A stretch of 64,000 bases of DNA from Streptomyces spiroverticillatus. Lineage in GTDB: Bacteria > Actinomycetota > Actinomycetes > Streptomycetales > Streptomycetaceae. The stretch spans positions 373,761-437,760 of the forward strand of contig BMUX01000007.1 of assembly GCA_014650415.1 (NCBI GenBank), in the 5' to 3' direction. The notes below the pieces were generated by a model. The model was given only the letters and a program-made list of their open reading frames with translations, was not told the origin of the DNA and did not search any database. Made by a program: the position numbers and the translations under genes. Positions 49,662-58,353 of this stretch are shown in pieces. The number at the start of each line of letters is the position of its first letter. The first letter of the stretch is position 1.

Positions 49662-50314
49662 GCTGGACCCGCACGGAGATGGCCGCCCGCGCCGCCGCCG
49701 AACTGACCGACGGCAGCTACGTGAACCTGGGCATCGGCCTGCCGACCCTTGTCCCGAACTACCTGCCCGAGGACATCGACGTCGTCCTGCACTCCGAGAA
49801 CGGACTGCTCGGCGTCGGTCCGTACCCGACGGAGTCCGAGGTCGACCCGGACCTGATCAACGCGGGCAAGGAGACGGTCACCGTCCTGCCCGGCTCCTCC
49901 TTCTTCGACTCCGCCCTCTCCTTCGGGATGATCCGGGGCGGCCACATCGACACCGCGATCCTCGGCGCCATGCAGGTCTCGGCCGGCGGCGACCTCGCCA
50001 ACTGGTCCATCCCCGGCAAGATGATCAAGGGGATGGGCGGGGCCATGGACCTCGTCCACGGAGCCCGCCGGGTCATCGTCCTCACCGACCACACCGCCAA
50101 GGACGGCACCCCGAAGATCGTGGGCGAATGCACTCTGCCGCTCACCGGCAAGGCGTGCGTGCACCGCATCATCACCGACCTCGGCGTCCTGGACGTCACC
50201 GACGCCGGACTGGTGCTGGTGGAGACCGCGCCGGGCGTCAGTGCCGAGGAACTCATCGAGAAGACGGGCGCACCCGTCGCCCTCGTCGCCCGCGGAGAGG
50301 TCGTGGCGCGATGA
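49658..50314 (+). CDS. pcaJ: 3-oxoadipate CoA-transferase subunit B
   Basis: A 218-residue beta subunit. [17 protein letters not shown] leads to [11 protein letters not shown], whose Glu forms the covalent CoA thioester. [23 protein letters not shown] and [11 protein letters not shown] follow. It pairs with PcaI. Starts and stops overlap the neighbours by ATGA, so the three CoA-step genes pcaI, pcaJ and pcaF are translationally coupled. Confidence 0.93.
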   Translation: MSWTRTEMAARAAAELTDGSYVNLGIGLPTLVPNYLPEDIDVVLHSENGLLGVGPYPTESEVDPDLINAGKETVTVLPGSSFFDSALSFGMIRGGHIDTAILGAMQVSAGGDLANWSIPGKMIKGMGGAMDLVHGARRVIVLTDHTAKDGTPKIVGECTLPLTGKACVHRIITDLGVLDVTDAGLVLVETAPGVSAEELIEKTGAPVALVARGEVVAR

Positions 50315-51498
50315 CGACGCTTCGTGACGTGTACGTGGTGGACGCGGTCCGCACCCCGGTCGGCAAGTACGGCGGCGCCCTCGCGGGTGTCCGGCCCGAC
50401 GACCTCGCCGCGACCGTGCTGCGCCAGTTGGTCGCCCGTACACCGGACTTGGACCCGGCCCGGATCGACGACGTCTTCTTCGGCAACGCCAACGGCGCGG
50501 GCGAGGAGAACCGGGACGTCGCCCGCATGGCCGTCCTGCTCGCCGGACTCCCGGTCACCGTGCCGGGCGTCACCGTCAACCGGCTCTGCGGTTCCGGCAT
50601 GGAGGCCGTGATCCAGGCGGCCCGCGCCATCGCGGTCGGGGACGCCTCCGTCGCGGTCGCGGGCGGCGTCGAGTCCATGAGCCGAGCCCCCTGGGTGCTG
50701 CCCAAGCCGGAGCGCGCCTTCCCCGCCGGGCACCAGCAGATGTACTCCACCACCCTCGGCTGGCGGATGACCAACCCGCGCATGCCCGAGGAGTGGACGG
50801 TCGCGCTGGGGGAGGGGGCGGAGCTGGTCGCGGACCGGTACTCCGTCACGCGGGAGGCGCAGGACGCCTTCGCTCTGACGAGTCATCAGAAGGCTGCCGC
50901 TGCCTGGCAGAACGGACTGTACGACGGCGAGGTCGTCCCCGTCGAAGGCGTCGACCTCGCCCGCGACGAGTGCATCCGCGAGACCTCCACCATCGAGGCG
51001 CTCGCCAAACTCAAGCCCGTCTTCCGTAAGGGCGGCACCGTCACCGCAGGGAACTCCTCCCCGCTCAACGACGGCGCCGCCGCCCTGCTCCTCGTCGACG
51101 AGGACGGACTGCGCGCCACCGGCCGCGAGCCCCTCGCCCGCATCAGCGCCTCCGCCGTCACCGGCATCGAGCCGCAGTTCTTCGGCGCGGGCCCCGTCGA
51201 GGCGGTCCACCGCGCCCTGAAGAAGGCCGGTCGCGGCCTGGGCGACCTCGACGTCGTCGAGCTGAACGAAGCCTTCGCCGCGCAGGCCCTCGCCTGCCTC
51301 TCCCAGTGGCCCGGCCTGGACCCCGCCGTCGTCAACCCGCGCGGCGGCGCCCTCGCCGTCGGCCACCCCCTCGGCGCGTCCGGCGCCCGCATCGCCGGAG
51401 CCGTCGCCCACCAGCTCGCCGCAGCAGGCTCCGGCACCGGGATCGCCACCCTGTGCATCGGCGTCGGGCAGGGCCTCGCACTCGTACTGGAAAGGTGA
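50311..51498 (+). CDS. pcaF: Beta-ketoadipyl-CoA thiolase
   Basis: A 395-residue thiolase. The nucleophile Cys is in [33 protein letters not shown], the [10 protein letters not shown] His and the second Cys in LCIGVGQG are all present. It cleaves beta-ketoadipyl-CoA with CoA into acetyl-CoA and succinyl-CoA, the last step. It overlaps pcaJ by 4 bases and is 7 bases before pcaH. Ordinary acetoacetyl-CoA thiolases share these motifs; assignment rests on the operon. Confidence 0.93.
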   Translation: MTTLRDVYVVDAVRTPVGKYGGALAGVRPDDLAATVLRQLVARTPDLDPARIDDVFFGNANGAGEENRDVARMAVLLAGLPVTVPGVTVNRLCGSGMEAVIQAARAIAVGDASVAVAGGVESMSRAPWVLPKPERAFPAGHQQMYSTTLGWRMTNPRMPEEWTVALGEGAELVADRYSVTREAQDAFALTSHQKAAAAWQNGLYDGEVVPVEGVDLARDECIRETSTIEALAKLKPVFRKGGTVTAGNSSPLNDGAAALLLVDEDGLRATGREPLARISASAVTGIEPQFFGAGPVEAVHRALKKAGRGLGDLDVVELNEAFAAQALACLSQWPGLDPAVVNPRGGALAVGHPLGASGARIAGAVAHQLAAAGSGTGIATLCIGVGQGLALVLER

Positions 51499-51505
51499 AC
51501 ACCCC

Positions 51506-52288
51506 TTGAGCTCCGCCGAACTGACGCAAGATCACATCAGTGCCGAGATAGCCGAGCGGCACGAGGCCGTCGCCAAGGCCGTCGCGGAGGGCGCTCGGGC
51601 CCCGCACCACCCGCCGCGCGACTTCACCCCGTACCGCAGCAGCATCCTGCGCCACCCGCAGCAGCCGCTGATCGCGGTGGACGGCGACCCGGAGGCCGCC
51701 GAACTCCACGGCCCCGTCTTCGGCGTCACCGACGTCACCGACCTCGACGCCGACCTCACCCGCCAGCACGCGGGGGAGCCGCTCGGCGAGCGCATCACCG
51801 TCACCGGACGCGTCCTGGACCGGCACGGCCGCCCCGTACGCGGCCAGCTCGTCGAGCTGTGGCAGGCCAACGCGTCGGGCCGGTACGCGCACCAGCGCGA
51901 CCAGCACCCCGCCCCGCTCGACCCCAACTTCACCGGTGTGGGGCGCTGCCTGACGGATGATCAGGGCCAGTACTCCTTCACCACGGTCAAGCCCGGCGCG
52001 TACCCCTGGCGCAACCACCTCAACGCCTGGCGGCCCGCGCACATCCACTTCTCCCTCTTCGGGACGGCCTTCACCCAGCGCCTGGTCACCCAGATGTACT
52101 TCCCCGGCGACCCGCTCTTCCCGTACGACCCGATCCTCCAGTCGGTCACCGACCAGGCCGCCCGGGACCGCCTCGTCGCCGCCTACGACCACTCCCTCTC
52201 GCGCCCCGAATGGTCGCTCGGCTACCGCTGGGACATCGTCCTGGACGGCCCCGCCGCCACGCTGCCCGACCCCGAGGAGAACCACTGA
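51506..52288 (+). CDS. pcaH: Protocatechuate 3,4-dioxygenase beta subunit
   Basis: A 260-residue intradiol dioxygenase subunit that carries the catalytic non-haem Fe(III). Iron ligands are in the region SGRYAHQRDQ (Tyr), KPGAYPWRNHLNAWRPAHIHFS (Tyr, His, His). It opens the ring of protocatechuate to beta-carboxymuconate with the PcaG subunit. The N-terminal helix region with PRDFTPYRSSILRHP is typical. The start is TTG at 51506, with AAAGGTG 10 bases upstream; no ATG or GTG in frame suits the conserved N-terminus. It overlaps pcaG by one base. Confidence 0.93.
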   Translation: MSSAELTQDHISAEIAERHEAVAKAVAEGARAPHHPPRDFTPYRSSILRHPQQPLIAVDGDPEAAELHGPVFGVTDVTDLDADLTRQHAGEPLGERITVTGRVLDRHGRPVRGQLVELWQANASGRYAHQRDQHPAPLDPNFTGVGRCLTDDQGQYSFTTVKPGAYPWRNHLNAWRPAHIHFSLFGTAFTQRLVTQMYFPGDPLFPYDPILQSVTDQAARDRLVAAYDHSLSRPEWSLGYRWDIVLDGPAATLPDPEENH

Positions 52289-52851
52289 TGCCCGGCGTCC
52301 TCCCCCCGACCCCCTCCCAGACGGTCGGCCCCTTCTACGGCTACGCGCTGCCCTTCACCGGAGGCGGCGACATCGCCCCGGCGGGCCACCCGGACACGGT
52401 CACCGTCCACGGCTACGTACGCGACGGCAACGGCGACCCGATCCCCGACGCTGTGATCGAGACCTGGCAGGCCGCTCCCGACGGCTCCCTCGCGGGACTT
52501 CCCGGATCGCTTCGCCGCGACCCGGTGACCGGCGGCTTCCTCGGCCGCAACGGCGTCGACTTCACCGGCTTCGGCCGGGTCGCGACGGACGCGGACGGCT
52601 ACTGGGCGGTGCGCACGCTGACGCCGCCTGACGCCACCCCGTACCTCTCGGTGTGCGTGTTCGCGCGCGGCCTGATGCATCACCTCTACACCCGGGCCTA
52701 CTTCACGGACGACATCCCGGCGGGCCCGCTCGCCGAGCTGCCCGCCGCCCGCCGGGCGACGCTGCTCGCGGTGCCCGAGTCGGACGGGCTGCGGCGCTTC
52801 GACATCCGGGTGCAGGGGGAGCGGGAGACGGTGTTCCTTGACTTCCGGTGA
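52288..52851 (+). CDS. pcaG: Protocatechuate 3,4-dioxygenase alpha subunit
   Basis: A 187-residue alpha subunit that shapes the active site with PcaH but lacks the iron ligands. TPSQTVGPFYGYALPF is the characteristic N-terminus, followed by VTVHGYVRDGNGDPIPDAVIETWQA and HLYTRAYFTDD. ATG overlaps the pcaH stop by one base and the gene overlaps pcaB by 14 bases. Confidence 0.93.
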   Translation: MPGVLPPTPSQTVGPFYGYALPFTGGGDIAPAGHPDTVTVHGYVRDGNGDPIPDAVIETWQAAPDGSLAGLPGSLRRDPVTGGFLGRNGVDFTGFGRVATDADGYWAVRTLTPPDATPYLSVCVFARGLMHHLYTRAYFTDDIPAGPLAELPAARRATLLAVPESDGLRRFDIRVQGERETVFLDFR

Positions 52852-54328
52852 GCCCTTCGCGTCGGCCGGCCTCTTCTCGCCCGGTGCGGTCGGCAGCGCC
52901 GCCGAGGCCGAGACCGGCGACCGGGCCTTCCTCCAGGCCCTCCTCGACGCCGAAGCCGCACTGACGCGGGCGCAGGCCCGGGTCGGGGCGGCCCCAGCGA
53001 GCGCCGCGGCGACGGTGACGGAGGCGGCCGACGCGGACCGTTACGACGCACGCGACCTGGCGCTGCGGGCACGGGCGGGCGGCAACCCGGTCATCCCGCT
53101 GATCGCCGACCTGACCGCACGAGTGGCCCAAGTGTCTGCTGCTGAGGCCGAGTTCGTGCATCGGGGGGCGACCAGTCAGGACATTCTCGACACCGCCCTC
53201 ATGCTGGTCGCGGTACGCACGCTGGACCATGTCCTCGCCGACCTGGACGCCACGGCCGCCTCGCTGGGCGCCCTCGCGGCACAGCACCGCACTTCACCCA
53301 TGGCGGGCCGCACCCTCACCCAGCACGCCGTGCCGACCACCTTCGGGCTGAAGGCCGCCGGGTGGCGCTCGCTCGTCCTGGACGCCCACGACCGACTGTC
53401 GGCGGTCCGCGAGTCGCTCCCGGCCCAACTGGGCGGAGCGGCAGGCACCTTGGCCGCCTTCGGTGAGTACGGTCCTGCGGCACCGCTCGACCTCGTTTCG
53501 GCGTACGCGGCCGAGCTCGGCCTGGCCGTGCCCGACCTGCCCTGGCACACCCTCCGTACACCGGTCGCGGACCTGGCGGGCGCGCTCGCCTTCACGGCGG
53601 GTGCACTGGGCAAGATCGCCGCCGACGTCCTGGTCCTCTCCCGCACCGAGATCGGCGAACTCGCGGAGGGCGCCGGCGGGGGTTCGTCCGCGATGCCGCA
53701 CAAGAGCAATCCGGTGCGAGCCACGCTCATCGCGGCCACCGCCCGTCAAGTGCCCGCGCTGACAGGGGTGTTGTACGCCTCCCTCGCCGCCGAGGACGAA
53801 CGCCCCGCCGGGGCCTGGCACGCGGAGTGGCAGCCCCTGCGCGACGCCCTGCGCCTCACGGGCGGCGCGGCGCGCGACGCGGCGGAACTCGCCGGGGGGC
53901 TGACGGTCCACACGGCACGCATGCGGGCCCATCTCGACCGTACGAACGGCCTGATCGCCTCGGAACGACTGAGTGCGGCACTGGCCCCGCTGCTCGGCCG
54001 GGCGGAGGCCAAACAGGCCCTGTCGCGGGCCACCGCGCACGCCGTGGAACACGGCACGGACCTGGCGGAGGCGCTCGCGGAGCAGCCAGCGGTCGTGGCG
54101 GCGCTCGCCGGGGCTGCACCCCGGGACGCCGCAGGTGCACCGCCGGACGGGACAGGTCCGGCCGCCGCGACCCAGGCTTCCGACGCGCACCGGACCGCAC
54201 TCGCCCGCCTGCGCGACCTGGCCGACCCCACCCAGTACCTGGGCTCCGCCCCCGAACTCGTCGACCGGGCCCTCGCCCGGCACCCCCTCGCCCGCCACCC
54301 CCGCACCCCCCTCCAGGACCCCCGATGA
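52838..54328 (+). CDS. pcaB: 3-carboxy-cis,cis-muconate cycloisomerase
   Basis: A 496-residue member of the fumarase/aspartase superfamily. HRGATSQDILDTALML, the HAVPTTFGLKAAGW block and the superfamily signature GGSSAMPHKSNPV are intact. It closes beta-carboxymuconate to gamma-carboxymuconolactone. It is longer than many PcaB proteins (about 450) because of an Ala/Gly/Pro-rich linker near 430-455. The start is TTG at 52838, inside the end of pcaG; it fits the conserved FASAGLFSPG N-terminus. It overlaps pcaL by ATGA. Confidence 0.92.
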   Translation: MTSGEPFASAGLFSPGAVGSAAEAETGDRAFLQALLDAEAALTRAQARVGAAPASAAATVTEAADADRYDARDLALRARAGGNPVIPLIADLTARVAQVSAAEAEFVHRGATSQDILDTALMLVAVRTLDHVLADLDATAASLGALAAQHRTSPMAGRTLTQHAVPTTFGLKAAGWRSLVLDAHDRLSAVRESLPAQLGGAAGTLAAFGEYGPAAPLDLVSAYAAELGLAVPDLPWHTLRTPVADLAGALAFTAGALGKIAADVLVLSRTEIGELAEGAGGGSSAMPHKSNPVRATLIAATARQVPALTGVLYASLAAEDERPAGAWHAEWQPLRDALRLTGGAARDAAELAGGLTVHTARMRAHLDRTNGLIASERLSAALAPLLGRAEAKQALSRATAHAVEHGTDLAEALAEQPAVVAALAGAAPRDAAGAPPDGTGPAAATQASDAHRTALARLRDLADPTQYLGSAPELVDRALARHPLARHPRTPLQDPR

Positions 54329-55557
54329 ACCAACCCCTCCTCCACCACCGCACCGACGGCCCCGCCGACGCCCCGCCGCTCCTCCTCGGGCCCTCCCTCG
54401 GCACCTCCCTGCGAGTCTGGGAACCCCAAGTCCGCGCCCTGGCAGGTGAGTTCCGCGTCATCCGGTGGGATCTGCCCGGACACGGCGGGTCCGCCGCGCA
54501 GCTCATCGAGGCCGGGGCGGAGGTCGCCGACCTCGGGCGGCTCGTGCTCGGGCTCGCCGACGCGCTCGGCGTCGAACGGTTCTCGTACGCCGGGATCTCG
54601 CTCGGCGGAGCCGTCGGGTCGTGGCTCGCCGTGCACCACCCCGAGCGGGTCGAGCGGCTCGCCCTCGTCTGCACGGCGGCCCGCTTCGGGACGCCCGAGG
54701 CGTGGCAGCAGCGGGCCGCGCTGGTGCGCCGCGAAGGCATGGAGCCACTGGTGGCGACCGCGCCCGGACGCTGGTTCACCCCCGGCTTCCAGGGGCCGGC
54801 CGCCACGGAGCTGGCCGAGGCGCAGCGCACCGTCGACCCGGCCGCGTACGCCGCGTGCTGCGACGCCCTCGCCGCCTTCGACCTGCGCGACGACCTCGGC
54901 AAGATCACCGCCCCGACCCTGGTGATCACCGGGCGCGCCGACGCCGCGACCCCGCCCGCCGACGCCCGCCTGCTCACGGACTCGATTCCCGACGCGACCC
55001 TGGTCGAGCTCCCGCATGCCGCACATCTGGCGGGGGTGGAGCGCCCGGACGCCGTACTGGCGCCGCTCCAGGGCCACTTGGGGACTTCGGGCGCCGTCGC
55101 ACCCTCCGGGACCGCTTCCACGGGCGACCGCACCGCCCGGCGGGCCCACGCCGACGGGATGCGCGTCCGGCGGGCCGTGCTCGGTGACGCCCACGTGGAC
55201 CGTGCCGTCGCCCGCACCACCCCCCTCACCGCCCGCTTCCAGGACTTCATCACCCGGTACGCCTGGGGCGAGATCTGGACCGGCGACACCCTCGACCGGC
55301 GCACCCGCAGCTGCATCACCCTCACCGCCCTCGTCGCGGGCGGACACCACGACGAGCTGGCCATGCACGTACGGGCCGCCCTCCGCAACGGGCTCAGCCC
55401 CGACGAGATCGGCGAAGTCCTCCTCCAGTCCGCCGTCTACTGCGGCGTACCGGCAGCCAACTCCGCCTTCGGCATCGCCCAGCGCGTCCTGGACGACATC
55501 GCAGCAGAAGCCACCTCAGAAGCCACCGCAGACGCCATCAGCGAAACGGACAACTGA
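54325..55557 (+). CDS. pcaL: Fused enol-lactonase / carboxymuconolactone decarboxylase
   Basis: A 410-residue two-domain protein. Residues 1-255 are an alpha/beta hydrolase (PcaD, 3-oxoadipate enol-lactonase) with nucleophile elbow YAGISLGGAVG and a late LPHAAHLAGVE His. Residues 275-400 are a carboxymuconolactone decarboxylase (PcaC) with FQDFITRYAWGEIW, LVAGGHHDELAMHVRAAL and GVPAANSAF. Together they turn gamma-carboxymuconolactone into beta-ketoadipate in two steps. This fusion, PcaL, is known from Streptomyces and Rhodococcus. An Ala/Thr/Gly linker joins the domains. Confidence 0.93.
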   Translation: MNQPLLHHRTDGPADAPPLLLGPSLGTSLRVWEPQVRALAGEFRVIRWDLPGHGGSAAQLIEAGAEVADLGRLVLGLADALGVERFSYAGISLGGAVGSWLAVHHPERVERLALVCTAARFGTPEAWQQRAALVRREGMEPLVATAPGRWFTPGFQGPAATELAEAQRTVDPAAYAACCDALAAFDLRDDLGKITAPTLVITGRADAATPPADARLLTDSIPDATLVELPHAAHLAGVERPDAVLAPLQGHLGTSGAVAPSGTASTGDRTARRAHADGMRVRRAVLGDAHVDRAVARTTPLTARFQDFITRYAWGEIWTGDTLDRRTRSCITLTALVAGGHHDELAMHVRAALRNGLSPDEIGEVLLQSAVYCGVPAANSAFGIAQRVLDDIAAEATSEATADAISETDN

Positions 55558-55561
55558 CCCC

Positions 55562-56746
55562 ATGCACACCACAGTCGGCATCATCGGCGGCGGCCCGGCC
55601 GGCCTCCTCCTCGCCCGCCTCCTGCACAACGCCGGAATCGACAGCGTCGTCCTGGAGAGCCGCGACCGCGCCTACGTCGAGCAGCGCCAGCGCGCCGGAA
55701 TCCTCGAACAGGGGACCGTCGACATCCTCCGCGCCGCCGGAGCGGGCGCCCGCATGGACACCGAGGGCATGCCGCACGACGGCATCGAGCTGCGCTTCGA
55801 CGGCCGCGCCCACCGCCTCGACTTCCCCGCCCTCACCGGCGGACGCAGCGTCATGGTGTACGCCCAGACGGAGGTCGTGAAGGATCTGATAGCCCTTCAA
55901 CTCGCCGACGGCGGCACGCTGTTGTTCGATGCCGAAGTCACGGCAGTCGAGGGTGCGGACACCGAGCGGCCCACCGTCCGCTACCGGCACGACGGCCAGG
56001 ACAAGACCCTCACCTGTGACTACGTCGTCGGCTGCGACGGCTTCCACGGGGTCGCCCGCAACGCCGTCCCGGAGTCCGTCCGCACGACGTACGAGCGGAC
56101 CTACCCCTACTCCTGGCTCGGCATCCTCGCCGACGCCCGCCCCGTCTACGACGAGCTGATCTACGCCCACCACGAGCGCGGCTTCGCCCTCGCCAGCATG
56201 CGCTCGCCCACGGTCAGCCGCCTCTACCTCCAGGTCCCCAACGGCACCGACCCCGCCGACTGGTCCGACGAGAGGATCTGGGACGAGCTCGACGCCCGGT
56301 TCGCGACGGACGCCGACCCGGGATGGAAGCTGGAGCGCGGGACCGTCACCTCCAAGTCGGTTCTCCCGATGCGCAGTCACGTCACCGAGCCCATGCGGTA
56401 CGGAAGGGTCTTCCTCGCCGGGGACGCCGCCCACATCGTCCCGCCGACCGGCGCCAAGGGCCTCAACCTGGCCGCCGCCGACGTCGTCCGCCTCGCCGAG
56501 GCGTTCACCCGGCTGCACACCACCGGCGGGACGGACCTCCTCGACGCCTACTCGGACGCCGCGCTGCGCCGGGTCTGGCGGGCCGAGCACTTCTCGTACT
56601 TCATGACGACGACGCTCCACTCGGAGCCCGAGCAGTCGCCGTTCCAGACCCGGCTCCAGATCTCCCAGCTCGACCGCATCGCCTCCTCGGAGCACGCTGC
56701 GGCCGAACTCGCGGAGAACTACGCGGGGTTGCCCTTCACCGGCTGA
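55562..56746 (+). CDS. pobA: 4-hydroxybenzoate 3-monooxygenase
   Basis: A 394-residue flavoprotein hydroxylase: FAD motif GIIGGGPAGLLLARLL (GGGPAG at 9-14), the YVEQRQRAGILEQGTVDILR region of the PobA family, DG motif VVGCDGFHG, and GD motif VFLAGDAAHIVPPTGAKGLNLA. It converts 4-hydroxybenzoate with NAD(P)H and oxygen to protocatechuate, the substrate of PcaHG. It starts 4 bases after pcaL, so it is part of the operon instead of having its own regulator. Its last 28 bases overlap the convergent pcaK gene. Confidence 0.93.
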   Translation: MHTTVGIIGGGPAGLLLARLLHNAGIDSVVLESRDRAYVEQRQRAGILEQGTVDILRAAGAGARMDTEGMPHDGIELRFDGRAHRLDFPALTGGRSVMVYAQTEVVKDLIALQLADGGTLLFDAEVTAVEGADTERPTVRYRHDGQDKTLTCDYVVGCDGFHGVARNAVPESVRTTYERTYPYSWLGILADARPVYDELIYAHHERGFALASMRSPTVSRLYLQVPNGTDPADWSDERIWDELDARFATDADPGWKLERGTVTSKSVLPMRSHVTEPMRYGRVFLAGDAAHIVPPTGAKGLNLAAADVVRLAEAFTRLHTTGGTDLLDAYSDAALRRVWRAEHFSYFMTTTLHSEPEQSPFQTRLQISQLDRIASSEHAAAELAENYAGLPFTG

Positions 56747-58077
56747 GTCAGCTGCGCGGCGGGCGGGGCCGTACGACCCCGCCCGCCCAGCCGGGCCGCC
56801 ACCGGCACCAGCACGATCGCCACCGCCCCCAGCAGCCCGGCCAGCGCGAACGACGTGAAGCCCCAGCTCTGGTTGCCGCTGGAGGCCAGCGCCCCGCCCA
56901 GCCACGGCCCGAACACCGCGCCCGTGCGGCCGACGCCGGTCACCCAGCCGAGCCCGGCGGCCCGCTCGCTGTCCCGGTAGAGGGTGTTGCTCGCCGCGTA
57001 CACCATCACCTGCGCGCTGAACAGCCACACACCGGTGACGGCCACGACGACGTACGTCCAGCCCAGCGGCAGATGCGACTTGAGCAGCAGCGCGCCGACC
57101 GCCGTCAGCACGAACCAGATCGCGGAGACCCGCACCGCCCCGAACCGGTCGGCGGTGCGGCCCGCGATCAGCATGCCGACGATGCCGCCCGCATTGATGA
57201 CCATGAGGAAGCTGACCGACGAGGTCAGACCGTAGCCCGAGGCGCGCATCATCTGCGGCAGCCAGGTCGTCACCCCGTACACGAGCAGCAGCCCGCAGAA
57301 GGAGGCCAGCCACAGCAGCGGTGTCGCCCACCGCGACTCCGGCCGGAACAGCGCCAGTACGGCGTCCCAGCGGCCCTTCGCCCCGGCCGCCGGAGCCTCC
57401 ACCGCCGTCGGCCGCGCCAGCCCGTACCGGTCCGCGACCGCGTCGGCCTTCGCCCGCTCGCCGCGCGCCAGCAGCACCCCGGGCGACTCCGGCATCAGCT
57501 TCAGCAGCAGCGGTACGGTCACCACGGCCGGCAGCACGCCCGCCCAGAACACCCAGCGCCAGCCCGCCGCCGGGGCCAGCGTCAGCCCGAGTCCCGTCGC
57601 GACCATGCCGCCCGCGTGGTACGAGGTCATCAGGAGCCCGGTGGTGAGCGCGGCCCGGCGAGGCGGCGCGAACTCCATCACCATCGCCAGGCACAGCGGC
57701 ATCAGCCCGCCGAGCCCGAGCCCGGCGACGAACCGGCCCGCCCCGAAGAGTGCGGGCGTCCCGGCGGCCGCGCACAGTGCCGAGCCGAGCGAGAACAGGA
57801 GCACGCTGCCCGCCAGCATCGGGCGGCGGCCCAGCCAGTCGGTGAGGTTCCCGGCGGTGAGTGCGCCGATGAGCATGCCGAAGGTGGTCCAGCTGCCGAT
57901 GGTGCCCGCACTGGAGGCGGTCAGTCCGAGGCCGGGGTCGTCGAGCATGTGCGGCATGACGGCGCCGTAGATGTTGACGTCCATGCCGTCGAAGAACACG
58001 GCCAGCCAGCACAGGGCGAGCACGGGCAGGACGGAGCGGAAGGTGTGGGGGCGGCCCGGAGGAGCGGGGGCGGTCAT
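56719..58077 (-). CDS. pcaK: Aromatic acid:H+ symporter (MFS)
   Basis: A 452-residue major facilitator of the aromatic acid:H+ symporter family. Twelve hydrophobic segments; FFDGMDVNIYGAVMPHM carries the Asp of helix 1 that is typical of PcaK, and GNLTDWLGRRPML and GRTADRFGAVRV are the two cytoplasmic 2-3/8-9 loops. It likely imports 4-hydroxybenzoate and/or protocatechuate for the adjacent operon. ATG 58077 follows AAGGGA. A promoter-like TTGACA (58190-58195, minus) with GACACT 17 bases on lies upstream. Confidence 0.9.
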   Translation of the reverse strand: MTAPAPPGRPHTFRSVLPVLALCWLAVFFDGMDVNIYGAVMPHMLDDPGLGLTASSAGTIGSWTTFGMLIGALTAGNLTDWLGRRPMLAGSVLLFSLGSALCAAAGTPALFGAGRFVAGLGLGGLMPLCLAMVMEFAPPRRAALTTGLLMTSYHAGGMVATGLGLTLAPAAGWRWVFWAGVLPAVVTVPLLLKLMPESPGVLLARGERAKADAVADRYGLARPTAVEAPAAGAKGRWDAVLALFRPESRWATPLLWLASFCGLLLVYGVTTWLPQMMRASGYGLTSSVSFLMVINAGGIVGMLIAGRTADRFGAVRVSAIWFVLTAVGALLLKSHLPLGWTYVVVAVTGVWLFSAQVMVYAASNTLYRDSERAAGLGWVTGVGRTGAVFGPWLGGALASSGNQSWGFTSFALAGLLGAVAIVLVPVAARLGGRGRTAPPAAQLTQPVKGNPA

Positions 58078-58353
58078 CCAAGTCCCTTGCAGTGTGGGGG
58101 AGTTGTGGCTGCGATGTCGTCAGCGTGTTCGTGCAGTGAACTTAGCTTCGCCATCGGGGTGGCAAGAGTGTCCGCCGGGGGCGAGTGCATGTCAATGAAA
58201 TGCGGACCGCTATGATCCGCGGTCATCGGCAGGTGAAACGTGTAACCAACGTCTGGGCACCCACACGGCACCCACCTTGGGCACCCGCACGACACCTGCC
58301 CGGGCACCTTCACCGCACCACTCGACGGACATTTCGACGGACAGGGGAATTCC

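Noticed and set aside
48879-50314. Ketone-body (acetoacetate) CoA transferase instead of PcaIJ.
   Set aside because: Motifs cannot separate them, but coupling to pcaF, pcaHG, pcaB and pcaL decides the call.
58255-58320. Repeated GGCACCC-like motifs before the carboxylesterase.
   Set aside because: Spacing and sequence are irregular and the region is simply C/A-rich.
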